The notes under the pieces are model-generated. The model saw only the letters and a program-made list of their open reading frames with translations. It was not told the origin of the DNA and ran no database searches. Position numbers and translations under genes: made by a program. Positions 1-6,234 of a DNA stretch of 9,414 nt are shown in pieces. Origin of the DNA: an uncultured Eubacteriales bacterium (GTDB lineage Bacteria > Bacillota > Clostridia > Oscillospirales > Oscillospiraceae). The DNA lies in the NCBI GenBank assembly GCA_934567745.1, contig CAKTJM010000069.1, positions 1-9,414 on the forward strand, written 5' to 3'. Numbering within the stretch: the stretch's first letter is position 1; each line of letters starts with the position of its first letter.

Positions 1-252
1 CTTCGGGGCCTTGAGCGGCTGCTTGCTGTCGTAGGGATGGACGGGATCGACCAGGACGTCCGGATGGAAGGCCCCGGTGAAGATCAGGCCGAAGCCGCCG
101 CGCGCCCGCGCCTCGAAATAGGCCAGGCCGTCCTCCGAGAAGGCCCCGAAGGCGTCGTGGAGCGAGGGCAGGGTCAGCGGCCCGACGCAGAACCGGTTCG
201 GGATCTCCATCGATCCGATCCGCAGGGGCTGGAACAGGCTGTCGTAGGACAT
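1..252 (-). CDS. NADH:flavin oxidoreductase / Old Yellow Enzyme family protein, N-terminal part (3' end outside window)
   Basis: Only the first 84 residues are in the window; the gene runs off the left edge. The translation starts MSYDSLFQPLRIGSMEIPNR, the typical opening of the FMN-binding TIM barrel of Old Yellow Enzyme-type ene-reductases (LF.P..IG...I.NR, then a G/P-L-T segment). About residues 44-61 carry the family signature of an aromatic-rich helix followed by A.GG.GLI.TG, seen here as YFEARARGGFGLIFTG. Known members reduce activated C=C bonds with NAD(P)H through FMN; some clostridial members are larger and carry a 4Fe-4S cluster and a second flavin domain (enoate reductase, 2,4-dienoyl-CoA reductase, BaiCD/BaiH-like). 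The visible part cannot tell which type this is, so substrate is unknown. The ATG is preceded by AGGAGG (260-265) with 7 nt spacing, which fixes the start well. It is separated from ftsK by a 288-nt repeat-rich gap and is probably its own transcription unit, but no clear promoter is visible. Confidence 0.82.
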   Translation of the reverse strand, partial: MSYDSLFQPLRIGSMEIPNRFCVGPLTLPSLHDAFGAFSEDGLAYFEARARGGFGLIFTGAFHPDVLVDPVHPYDSKQPLKAPK

Positions 253-278
253 ATCGTTTCCTCCTGATTCTAAATTGA

Positions 279-305
279 GTAGGGCGCACGATTGGTGCGC
301 CCTAC
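279..305. repeat. 27-bp palindromic repeat, copy 1
   Basis: A perfect 11-bp inverted repeat: arm GTAGGGCGCAC (279-289), 5-nt loop GATTG, arm GTGCGCCCTAC (295-305). An almost identical unit is at 508-534, differing only at two loop positions. Read on the minus strand it would form a very stable hairpin ending 26 nt upstream of the oxidoreductase start codon. The following bases are only mildly U-rich, so it is not a canonical intrinsic terminator. Confidence 0.9.
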
Positions 306-330
306 AGTTTGTCGAAAAAGCCTCGCAGAG

Positions 331-352
331 TTTCGCGCCCGCAGGCGCGAAA
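331..352. repeat. Inverted repeat, 9-bp stem with 4-nt loop
   Basis: TTTCGCGCC (331-339), loop CGCA, GGCGCGAAA (344-352). The match is perfect. It would form a compact GC-rich hairpin on either strand. It is one of the serial hairpins of the intergenic island. Confidence 0.85.
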
Positions 353-366
353 TGCAAGTCCGGTCA

Positions 367-397
367 TTTTCCCTGGCGACCTGTGCGCCGGGGAAAA
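367..397. repeat. Inverted repeat, 12-position stem with one T/G mismatch
   Basis: TTTTCCC-T-GGCG (367-378), 7-nt loop, CGCC-G-GGGAAAA (386-397). The single non-complementary position is T opposite G, which would be a U-G wobble in a plus-strand RNA. On the minus strand it would be an A opposite C mismatch. The compatible wobble weakly suggests that, if structure is selected, it is the plus-sense RNA that folds. Confidence 0.8.
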
Positions 398-426
398 CAC
401 TTCTCAGCCTACAAGTGTGCGAGTCG

Positions 427-441
427 TCCGTCGAAGACGGA
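427..441. repeat. Short inverted repeat, 6-bp stem with 3-nt loop
   Basis: TCCGTC (427-432), loop GAA, GACGGA (436-441). Perfect and very tight. It lies between the hairpins at 367-397 and 473-504 in the same intergenic island. Confidence 0.75.
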
Positions 442-472
442 TGAGGAGTGCGCGTAGGAGGCTGCATCCCCT

Positions 473-504
473 CTGTCGAAAGGCCCGCATGGGGTTTTCG
501 ACAG
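473..504. repeat. Inverted repeat at the ftsK-side end of the MITE-like segment
   Basis: CTGTCGAAA (473-481) pairs perfectly with TTTCGACAG (496-504). Between the arms, CCC (484-486) and GGG (491-493) may extend the stem. The right arm shares its sequence with the terminal inverted repeat that also pairs with 310-318, so two alternative foldings compete: a local hairpin or a long-range stem closing the whole 310-503 segment. Confidence 0.8.
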
Positions 505-507
505 CCC

Positions 508-534
508 GTAGGGCGCACGGTCGGTGCGCCCTAC
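508..534. repeat. 27-bp palindromic repeat, copy 2, just past the ftsK stop codon
   Basis: Arms GTAGGGCGCAC (508-518) and GTGCGCCCTAC (524-534) with loop GGTCG. It begins 6 nt after the ftsK TAA stop on the minus strand and could act as a 3' stabilising hairpin or a factor-assisted terminator for the ftsK transcript. The minus-strand sequence after it is G/C-rich with no U tract, so it is not a textbook intrinsic terminator in that direction. On the plus strand it is followed by GTTGTTTT, but no plus-strand gene ends there. Identical to copy 1 (279-305) at 25 of 27 positions. Confidence 0.9.
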
Positions 535-540
535 GTTGTT

Positions 541-3213
541 TTAAGTCTCTTCGTCCGGGCCTTCGTCGAAGGGCACGGCGTCGTCCGTCTCGGGCGCGCC
601 GCCCTGCATCGCGGCCCACTGGTCCTTGGTGATCAGGATCTGACGGGGCTTGGAGCCCTCGGACGGGCCGACGATGCCCTCCTGCTCCATCTGATCCATC
701 AGCCGCGCCGCGCGGGCGTAGCCGAGCTTCAGCCGCCGCTGGAGCATAGACACGGACGCCTGGCCGATGTCCAGCGTCACGTCCACGGCCGCGGAGAACA
801 GCTCGTCCCGGTCCTCGTCGGGGCCGTCCCCGGCGGGATAGGTGCCGGGGCCGCCAGAGCCGCGGCCCTTCTTCTCGGCCTCCTGCATGTGCTGCTCGAT
901 CTGCTCCATGACGTCGTCGTCATAGTCCTCGCCGCTGTTCTGCTTGACGGCGCCCACGACGGCGGCGACCTCCTCGTCGGAGATGAAGCAGCCCTGGACG
1001 CGCAGGGGCTTGCCCGCGCCGAGGGGGGACCAGAGCATGTCGCCCTTGCCCACGAGCTTCTCCGCACCGGGGGTGTCGAGGATGATGCGGGACTCGAGCG
1101 ACGAGGCCACGGCGAAGGCGACCCGCGAGGGGATGTTCGCCTTCATCAGGCCGGTGATGACGTCGGCGGAGGGCCGCTGCGTCGCGATCACCAGGTGCAT
1201 CCCGGCCGCGCGGCCCATCTGGGCGACGCGGCAGATGGACTCCTCCACCTCCTTGGCCGCGACCAGCATGAGGTCGGCCAGCTCGTCGATGACCACGACG
1301 ACCTTCGGCATGGTCTCGACGTTCTCCTGGCGCTTGGCCCACTGGTTATAGGACGCCAGGTCGCGCACGCCCGCCTCGGAGAAGAGGCGGTAGCGCTTCA
1401 TCATCTCGACCACGGCCCATTGCAGCGCCCCGGCAGCCTTCTTCGGGTCGGTGACGACGGGGATCAGCAGATGCGGGATGCCGTTGTAGACCCCCAGCTC
1501 GACCATCTTCGGATCGACCATGATGAGGCGGACCTTCTCGGGGGTGGACTTGTACAGGAGACTGGTGAGCAGAGAGTTGATGCACACGGACTTACCGGAG
1601 CCGGTGGTGCCCGCGATCAGCATGTGGGGCAGCTTGGAGCAGTCGCCCACGATGTAGTTGCCGCCGATGTCCTTGCCGACGGCGAAGGCCACGCTGGACT
1701 TGTGCCGCACGAAGGCGGGGGACGCGAGCACCTCGCGGATCGGCACGGGGGTGACGACCTTGTTGGGCACCTCGATGCCCACGACGGAGATCTTGCCCGG
1801 CACCGGGGCGATGCGCACACTGGAGACGCCCAGCGCCAGGGCCACATCGTCCGAGAGGTTCGTGAGCTTGTTCAGCCGCACGCCCTGTTCGAGCGAGACC
1901 TCGTACCGCGTGACCGACGGGCCCTGCACGGCGCCGACGACGTGGCCGTCGATGCCGAAGGAGGTCAGGATGCCGCCCAGGCGGTCGAGCGTCCCCTCCA
2001 GCTCCTCGTGGGCCGCGCGGGCGGCCTCGCCGCTGGGCGCGGTGAGCAGCTCCAGCGAGGGATAGGTATACGGGACCGGCTGGCCGTCGCGGTCGCGCTC
2101 GATCGCGCTGGCCACCTCGTCGGCCTCTTTGCGGATCTCGGCCTGCTTCTGGCTGCGGGTCGGCTCCTTCTGCCCGGTGACGGGCGCGCCCCACACGGGC
2201 GGCTCCGCCGCCGCAGGCGGGACCGGCTCGGCCGCGGGAGGCTCCGCGGCGGCCAGCTCGTCCTCATGGGCCAGCTCGTCGAGGACCTCATCGGGCCGCT
2301 TGACGTTCGTCTTGCGGCTGAAGAAGGCGCGCTTGGCCCCCTCGAAGAGTCCCGTGCCCGCCTCCTTCGCGTTCCGCTGCTTCTTGGCAGAAGGCGGGGC
2401 CGTCTCGTCTCGGCGGGGCGGCACGTCGTCCAGCGGCAGGTCCGCCGCCTTGCGGCGGGCGCCGCCGCCGAAACTCGGGGACGGGAAGGGGGCGAAGGTC
2501 TCCTCCGCCTTCAGAGGCAGCTCGTCGCGGTCGTCCTCGTAGACATCGTCGTCATAGCGGACGTCCTCGTCGTCATACGCATAGCGGTCCAGACGGGCCT
2601 CCTGGCGGCCGCGGTGCAGCGCCAGGAGCTTGGCCGGGGTCAGATGGGCCGCCGCGGCCAGCAGCACGAGCAGGGCGAGGATCAGGAAGATCGCGGCCCC
2701 CGCCCGGCTGAACCAGCTCGCGAAGGACACGCTCAAAAAGCCGCCCAGCACGCCGCCGCAGAGCAGGCGCTGGCCGTCGATCCACAGGAGCTGGATGGAC
2801 TTGGTCCCGATCTGATACGCATAGGGCGAGAGGAACAGGTGCAGCACCGCCGCCAGGATGACCGGACTGATGCCCAGGCACCACAGCCGCGCGCGGACCG
2901 GCCCGCTCCGCCGCAGGAGCAGCAGGAGCGCCGCCCACACTAGGACCGCCGGCATCGCGTAGAAGCAGTAGCCGAGCAGGCCCTTCACGCCGCCGCAGAG
3001 CAGATCGACGACCACGGCCCGGTTGCGGGACATGCCCAGCGCCAGCAGGACCGCGACGAAGAGGCACACGCCCGCGCCGATGCCGCGCGCGAGCATATCT
3101 GGGACATAGACGGGCGCGGTCTTGCGGGCCCTGGGCTTCGCCGGGGCGGAGCGCTTCGTCTCCCCCTTCTTTTCAGGGGACTTTTTCGTGTTCGTTGGTT
3201 TCTTTTGTGCCAT
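541..3213 (-). CDS. ftsK: DNA translocase FtsK/SpoIIIE family
   Basis: An 890-residue membrane-anchored DNA pump that moves chromosomal DNA through the division or sporulation septum. A basic N-terminus (residues 1-32) is followed by several hydrophobic segments at roughly 44-62, 74-100, 110-130 and 150-191, fitting the usual four-helix membrane domain. Residues about 200-370 are a hydrophilic low-complexity linker with an Asp-rich patch (213-232) and Ala/Pro/Glu repeats. The alpha/beta motor follows: Walker A GTTGSGKS at 535-542, Walker B VVVVIDELAD at 638-647, and the RecA-fold segment with ATQRPSADVITGLMKANIPS at 677-696. The C-terminal winged-helix gamma domain (about 802-862) contains QASVSMLQRRLKLGYARAAR, the part that reads oriented chromosomal motifs. 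All expected domains are present and length is normal for the family. ATG is preceded by AAGGAG with 6 nt spacing, 33 nt after the uppP stop. Whether it serves vegetative division or sporulation (SpoIIIE) cannot be decided from sequence alone. Confidence 0.96.
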   Translation of the reverse strand: MAQKKPTNTKKSPEKKGETKRSAPAKPRARKTAPVYVPDMLARGIGAGVCLFVAVLLALGMSRNRAVVVDLLCGGVKGLLGYCFYAMPAVLVWAALLLLLRRSGPVRARLWCLGISPVILAAVLHLFLSPYAYQIGTKSIQLLWIDGQRLLCGGVLGGFLSVSFASWFSRAGAAIFLILALLVLLAAAAHLTPAKLLALHRGRQEARLDRYAYDDEDVRYDDDVYEDDRDELPLKAEETFAPFPSPSFGGGARRKAADLPLDDVPPRRDETAPPSAKKQRNAKEAGTGLFEGAKRAFFSRKTNVKRPDEVLDELAHEDELAAAEPPAAEPVPPAAAEPPVWGAPVTGQKEPTRSQKQAEIRKEADEVASAIERDRDGQPVPYTYPSLELLTAPSGEAARAAHEELEGTLDRLGGILTSFGIDGHVVGAVQGPSVTRYEVSLEQGVRLNKLTNLSDDVALALGVSSVRIAPVPGKISVVGIEVPNKVVTPVPIREVLASPAFVRHKSSVAFAVGKDIGGNYIVGDCSKLPHMLIAGTTGSGKSVCINSLLTSLLYKSTPEKVRLIMVDPKMVELGVYNGIPHLLIPVVTDPKKAAGALQWAVVEMMKRYRLFSEAGVRDLASYNQWAKRQENVETMPKVVVVIDELADLMLVAAKEVEESICRVAQMGRAAGMHLVIATQRPSADVITGLMKANIPSRVAFAVASSLESRIILDTPGAEKLVGKGDMLWSPLGAGKPLRVQGCFISDEEVAAVVGAVKQNSGEDYDDDVMEQIEQHMQEAEKKGRGSGGPGTYPAGDGPDEDRDELFSAAVDVTLDIGQASVSMLQRRLKLGYARAARLMDQMEQEGIVGPSEGSKPRQILITKDQWAAMQGGAPETDDAVPFDEGPDEET

Positions 3214-3246
3214 GCCTCGCTCCTTCCTTGGATGGGCTCGGTGGGA

Positions 3247-4098
3247 TCAGCGGAAGATGAGGGTCGCCACGACGGCCGCCGCGCCGACGCCCCAGCAGTA
3301 GTAGGCGAAGTTGCCGAACTTGCCCTTGTCCGCCAGCAGGTTGACCAGGCGGATGGCGAAGTAGCCGGAGACCGCCGCGATGACGGTGCCGACCAGGTAG
3401 ATGGGCAGCAGGGCCGGGTCGATGCCCTCCGCGACGGCGTCCTTGATGCTGATGATGTTCGCCCCCAGCACGGCGGGGATGGACATGAGGAAGGAGAACC
3501 GCACGGCGAACTTCCGGCTGAAGCCGCGCGTCATCCCTGCCGCGATGGTGGTGCCGGACCGGGACAGGCCGGGCACGACGGCGACGGCCTGCGCGCAGCC
3601 GACCAGGAGCGCATCGAGCATCGTGGACGACCGGGCGGTCTTGCGGCCATGGGCCATGCGGTCCGAGAAGAAGAGGATGCAGCCGGTGGCCAGCAGGGCG
3701 AAGCCGATGAAGAGGGTGCTGCCATACAGGCCCTCGACCTTGTCCTTGATGGGCAGGATCACGAAGAGCGGCAGGGTCGCCAGGACGATCATGACGATCA
3801 TCCGCCCGTCCGGCGAGAGCCGCTGGACCTGCGCGCGCCGCTTGGCGGAGAACAGGCAGGCGACCAGCGAGACGAACTCACGCAGCAGCGCGACGATGTC
3901 CTTCCAGTAGTAGACGAAGATGGCGATCAGCGTGCCCAGGTGCAGGAGCACGTCGAAGAACAGGTTCCCGCCGGACTCCGGATCGACCAGCCCGAAGAAG
4001 TGCTGGAAGAGGGACAGGTGGCCGGAGCTGGAGATGGGCAGGAACTCCGCCACGCCCTGGATGAGGCCCAGGAGGATGGAAGACAGATAGTTGAGCAA
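3247..4098 (-). CDS. uppP: Undecaprenyl-diphosphatase (UppP/BacA)
   Basis: A 283-residue polytopic membrane phosphatase that converts undecaprenyl diphosphate to the monophosphate, recycling the lipid carrier for peptidoglycan and other envelope polymers; the family confers bacitracin resistance when abundant. Both signature motifs are intact: the (E/Q)XXXE motif as QGVAE (14-18) running into FLPISSSGH with H27, and PGLSRSGTT (176-184) with the catalytic-type Arg180. The rest is mostly hydrophobic helices, and length is typical (about 270-290). The start is TTG: LNYLSSILLGLIQG aligns with the usual family N-terminus, and GGAGGTG lies 7 nt upstream. No ATG gives a better start. It lies 20 nt after the M18 peptidase stop and 33 nt before ftsK, so the three are likely cotranscribed. 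Confidence 0.96.
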   Translation of the reverse strand: MLNYLSSILLGLIQGVAEFLPISSSGHLSLFQHFFGLVDPESGGNLFFDVLLHLGTLIAIFVYYWKDIVALLREFVSLVACLFSAKRRAQVQRLSPDGRMIVMIVLATLPLFVILPIKDKVEGLYGSTLFIGFALLATGCILFFSDRMAHGRKTARSSTMLDALLVGCAQAVAVVPGLSRSGTTIAAGMTRGFSRKFAVRFSFLMSIPAVLGANIISIKDAVAEGIDPALLPIYLVGTVIAAVSGYFAIRLVNLLADKGKFGNFAYYCWGVGAAAVVATLIFR

Positions 4099-4105
4099 GG
4101 CGCGT

Positions 4106-4112
4106 CACCTCC
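4106..4112 (-). promoter_or_regulatory. Ribosome binding site supporting the TTG start of uppP
   Basis: GGAGGTG on the minus strand, 7 nt before TTG (4096-4098). It sits in the 20-nt gap after the M18 peptidase stop codon. Near-perfect complementarity to the 16S 3' end justifies choosing the non-ATG start. Confidence 0.8.
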
Positions 4113-4118
4113 CGCCGG

Positions 4119-5528
4119 TCACGCCCGATAGAGGGCGCGCATGGCCTTGTAGGTCATATAGCAGTCGAGCTTGGCCGTCGTCTCGAAGGGGGCGTGCATG
4201 GACAGGACGGGCACGCCCGCGTCGATCGTGTCGATGTTGCGGTTGGCCATATAGCAGGCCACGGTGCCGCCGCCGCCCTGGTCGGTCTTGCCCAGCTCGG
4301 CGAGCTGCCAGACGACGTGCTCCTCCGCGAACACGCGGCGCAGACGGCCCACCAGCTCGGCGGAGGCGTCGGACGCGCCGGACTTGCCGCGCGCGCCGGT
4401 GTACTTGCTGATGCACACGCCGTAGTTGAGGAAGGCGCTGTTGCGCAGCTCGTAGGCGTCGGCGAAGTTCGGGTCGAAGGCGGCGGTCACGTCGGCGGAG
4501 AGGCAGAGGGAGGTCTCATAGCAGGACTTGAGCGGCACGCCCTGCGCGTCGCACAGGTCGCTCATGAAGGTGTCGAAGGCGGCCGACTGCATCCCGGAAA
4601 CGCCCTCAGAGCCGATCTCCTCCTTGTCGGCCAGGACGCAGACCGCCGTGGTCTCGGGGGCGTCCAGCTCCAGGATCGCCTTGAGGATGGCGTAGGAGCA
4701 GACGCGGTCGTCCTGACCGTAGGCCCCGATCACGGAGCGGTCCAGGCCGATGTCCACGGCCTTGGCGGCGGGGACGGCCATCAGCTCGGCGGAGAGGAAA
4801 TCCTCCTCGACCATGCCGTACTTCTCGTTGAGGAGCGCCATGATCTGGAGCTTCACGCGGTCGCTCCCCTCCTCCTTGCCGAAGGGACGGCTGCCGAGGA
4901 AGACGTTGAGCTGCTCGGCGGAGACGATCTCGCCCATGACCTTCTTGGCCTGGTCGGAGGCCAGGTGCGGCAGCAGGTCGCCGACGGTGAACTGCGGGTC
5001 GCCGGGGTCCTCGCCGATGCGGATGGGCTGGACGGTGCCGTCCCGCAGGACGACCACGCCGTGCAGCGCCAGCGGGATGGTGGTCCACTGGTACTTCTTG
5101 ATGCCGCCATAATAGTGGGTCTTGGCGTAGGCCAGCTCGTTGGTCTCGTAGAGGGGGTTCTGCTTGAGGTCGAGACGCGGGGAGTCGATGTGCGCCGCAC
5201 CGATGACGCTGCCCTGGGCGAGGGAGCGTTCGCCGATCACGGCGAGCATGAGGGCCTTGCCGCGGTTGTTGCGGTAGACCTTATCGCCGGGCTGGAGCTT
5301 CGTGCCCCGGACCAGGGGCCGGAAGCCCGCGGCCTCGGCCAGCTCGATGGCATAGGCGACGCACTCGCGCTCGATCTTGCCGGCGTCGAGGAAGGCCTTA
5401 TAGCCCTCGCAGTAGTTGGTGATGGCCAGCTCCTCGCCCTCCTCCAGGCGGTCGTAGCCGTTCTTGCGGACGTGGAACAGCTCCTGCTTCTTCTCCTCGA
5501 TGGGCGTCAGCTTCTTGGTTCCTTCCAT
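4119..5528 (-). CDS. M18 family zinc aminopeptidase (aspartyl aminopeptidase-like)
   Basis: A 469-residue cytosolic metallopeptidase removing N-terminal residues from peptides; M18 enzymes often prefer acidic N-termini, but the specificity here is not proven. The co-catalytic zinc ligands can be placed by motif: His113 in AAHIDSPRLDLK, Asp272/273 in YGQDDR, Glu303/304 in DKEEIGSEG, Asp346 in LSADVTAAFDPNF, and His445 in LSMHAPFE. Order and spacing match M18 (two catalytic blocks around the insertion domain). The reading frame stays open for 83 further codons upstream, but that extension overlaps coaE, is Arg/Ser/Pro-rich and unlike the family. ATG at 5526-5528 opens with MEGTKKLTPIEEKKQELFHV, a sensible N-terminus for the larger bacterial M18 group. 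Its ribosome binding site (GAAAGGA, AAGGA core 11 nt upstream) is weaker and farther away than its neighbours'. It is the first gene of a likely peptidase-uppP-ftsK unit. Confidence 0.93.
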   Translation of the reverse strand: MEGTKKLTPIEEKKQELFHVRKNGYDRLEEGEELAITNYCEGYKAFLDAGKIERECVAYAIELAEAAGFRPLVRGTKLQPGDKVYRNNRGKALMLAVIGERSLAQGSVIGAAHIDSPRLDLKQNPLYETNELAYAKTHYYGGIKKYQWTTIPLALHGVVVLRDGTVQPIRIGEDPGDPQFTVGDLLPHLASDQAKKVMGEIVSAEQLNVFLGSRPFGKEEGSDRVKLQIMALLNEKYGMVEEDFLSAELMAVPAAKAVDIGLDRSVIGAYGQDDRVCSYAILKAILELDAPETTAVCVLADKEEIGSEGVSGMQSAAFDTFMSDLCDAQGVPLKSCYETSLCLSADVTAAFDPNFADAYELRNSAFLNYGVCISKYTGARGKSGASDASAELVGRLRRVFAEEHVVWQLAELGKTDQGGGGTVACYMANRNIDTIDAGVPVLSMHAPFETTAKLDCYMTYKAMRALYRA

Positions 5529-5631
5529 GAGATGAACAGTCCTTTCTGAAATGCAGAGTTCGTAAATAAAACTAAGACCTAGACTAGGGGACTCCGGTCT
5601 GGTCCGCGAGAGCGGAGTGACCGACGGTCCT
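5529..5631 (-). promoter_or_regulatory. Leader/spacer between coaE and the M18 peptidase, likely promoter region
   Basis: A 103-nt gap, the widest between genes outside the repeat island. The coaE-proximal half is GC-rich with overlapping inverted repeats: ACTCCG (minus strand) pairs with CGGAGT across a 16-nt loop, CCGC/GCGG forms an alternative 4-bp hairpin, and GGTC/GACC pairings compete. The peptidase-proximal half is unusually AT-rich for this genome (around 5561-5577, minus strand CTTAGTTTTATTTACG). This would fit a promoter for the peptidase-uppP-ftsK unit, but I cannot place clear -35 and -10 boxes. Confidence 0.4.
5561..5600 (-). terminator. Possible weak terminator or attenuator after coaE
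   Basis: On the minus strand AGACC (5596-5600) can pair with GGTCT (5576-5580), enclosing the tight palindrome CCTAGTCTAGG (5578-5588), and is followed by UAGUUUUAUUU. The stem is short and the loop long, so termination efficiency is doubtful. It could separate the coaE unit from the peptidase unit. Confidence 0.3.
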
Positions 5632-6228
5632 TTAATTGGCCAGGATCTGGCGGAACAGGTCCTGAGCACGCTTGGCGAAGGTCTCGACGGTGTCCGCCTC
5701 GGTGCTCTCGATCGTGTAGTCACAGTGTGCCCGGAACCAGTCGCTGCTTTTCTGCGCCGAGACGCGCAGACGGGCATACTCCTCGGAGATGCCCTCGCGC
5801 GCCATGATGCGCCGCACGCGCAGGTCCTCCGGCGCGACGATGGCGACCGTGCAGTCGCAGTAGCGCAGGAGGGTGCTCTCGATCAGCGCGATGGCGTCGA
5901 TGGCAGCGGCGGGACGCCCCTCGGCCCGCGCCTGAGCGATGCGGCGGCCGACCTCCTCGTCCACGTACTTGTGGGTGATGGCGTTGAGATCGGCCAGCGC
6001 GGCCTGGTCCGCGAACACGACGGCCCCGAGCTTCTTCCGGTCCAGCACGGTCCCGTCGTAGACGGGGCCGAACCGGGCGCAGATCTCCGCCCGCATCGGC
6101 GCGCTGGAGACGGTCAGGTCGTGATAGACGGCGTCGGCGTCGAGGATGACGCCGCCCAGCCCCGCCAGGGCGTTGAGCGCGGTGGTCTTACCGGCCCCGG
6201 TGGGGCCGGTGATGCCGATGACCTTCAT
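5632..6228 (-). CDS. coaE: Dephospho-CoA kinase (CoaE), divergent P-loop
   Basis: A 198-residue cytosolic kinase for the last step of CoA biosynthesis (ATP + dephospho-CoA to CoA). Walker A is at residues 8-15 as GPTGAGKT, followed by LDADAVYHDL (29-38), matching the conserved D-A-D region that binds substrate. The middle has DAIALIESTLLRYCD (111-125) in place of the usual PLLFE segment. The lid/adenine part follows as VAPEDLRVRRIMAREGISEEYARLRVSAQ and a Q...DYTIE tail. Length fits the family (about 195-210). It differs from textbook CoaE in using GPTGAGKT rather than GGIGSGKS and in having DYTIEST where an Asn usually follows (DYVIDN), so it is a divergent but recognisable member. ATG at 6226-6228 is chosen over the in-frame GTG at 6235-6237, because GAGGGGGTG is then 6 nt upstream and overlaps that GTG. 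It lies 13 nt after the TsaC-like stop. Confidence 0.86.
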   Translation of the reverse strand: MKVIGITGPTGAGKTTALNALAGLGGVILDADAVYHDLTVSSAPMRAEICARFGPVYDGTVLDRKKLGAVVFADQAALADLNAITHKYVDEEVGRRIAQARAEGRPAAAIDAIALIESTLLRYCDCTVAIVAPEDLRVRRIMAREGISEEYARLRVSAQKSSDWFRAHCDYTIESTEADTVETFAKRAQDLFRQILAN

Positions 6229-6234
6229 CGTCCG

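Larger units (their letters stand above)
310..503. mobile_element. MITE-like segment bounded by 9-bp terminal inverted repeats (tentative)
   Basis: The segment starts with TGTCGAAAA (310-318) and ends with its exact reverse complement TTTTCGACA (495-503). It contains no coding capacity but holds several nested hairpins (331-352, 367-397, 427-441, 473-504). It sits exactly between the two 27-bp palindromes at 279-305 and 508-534. Short length, terminal inverted repeats, internal palindromes and absence of a gene are what a non-autonomous element looks like. No clean target-site duplication is visible outside the outer palindromes. It could instead be a structured dispersed repeat with no transposition history. 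Mobility is inference only. Confidence 0.4.
253..540. other. Gene-free 288-nt intergenic island filled with inverted repeats
   Basis: This gap lies between the ftsK stop codon and the start of the flavin oxidoreductase gene. It has no convincing ORF. Short open frames on the plus strand here lack ribosome binding sites and any protein-like composition. From 279 to 534 it is made of at least six perfect or nearly perfect inverted repeats in series, described in separate entries. The last 26 nt before the oxidoreductase start (253-278) are AT-rich and contain its ribosome binding site. The arrangement resembles dispersed palindromic intergenic repeats (REP/MITE-like) found in gut Clostridia; that match is from general recognition and was not searched. 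Confidence 0.8.

Noticed and set aside
279..534. A CRISPR array, considered because two 27-bp repeats are present
   Set aside because: There are only two copies separated by 202 nt of other palindromes, with no regular spacers and no cas genes nearby.
275..632. Short plus-strand open frames inside the repeat island (275-457 and 309-632)
   Set aside because: They consist mostly of hairpin arms, lack ribosome binding sites and have no protein-like composition.
448..2943. An 831-codon open frame on the plus strand, antisense to ftsK
   Set aside because: It is a shadow of the GC-rich codon usage of ftsK. The translation is low-complexity His/Gly/Arg/Leu-rich with no recognisable domain, and ftsK on the other strand has complete motifs and a ribosome binding site.
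3205..4131. A 308-codon plus-strand open frame antisense to uppP
   Set aside because: Compositionally a mirror of uppP codons, rich in Asp/Gly/Gln/Arg without motifs. UppP signatures on the minus strand explain the region.
4194..5549. A 451-codon plus-strand open frame antisense to the M18 peptidase
   Set aside because: Gly/Val/Leu/His/Asp-rich artefact of third-position GC bias; the M18 zinc ligands lie on the minus strand.
5529..5777. An 83-codon N-terminal extension of the M18 peptidase frame
   Set aside because: It overlaps the coaE coding end in another frame and reads as Arg/Ser/Pro-rich noise unlike any M18 N-terminus. The ATG at 5526-5528 gives a family-like start.
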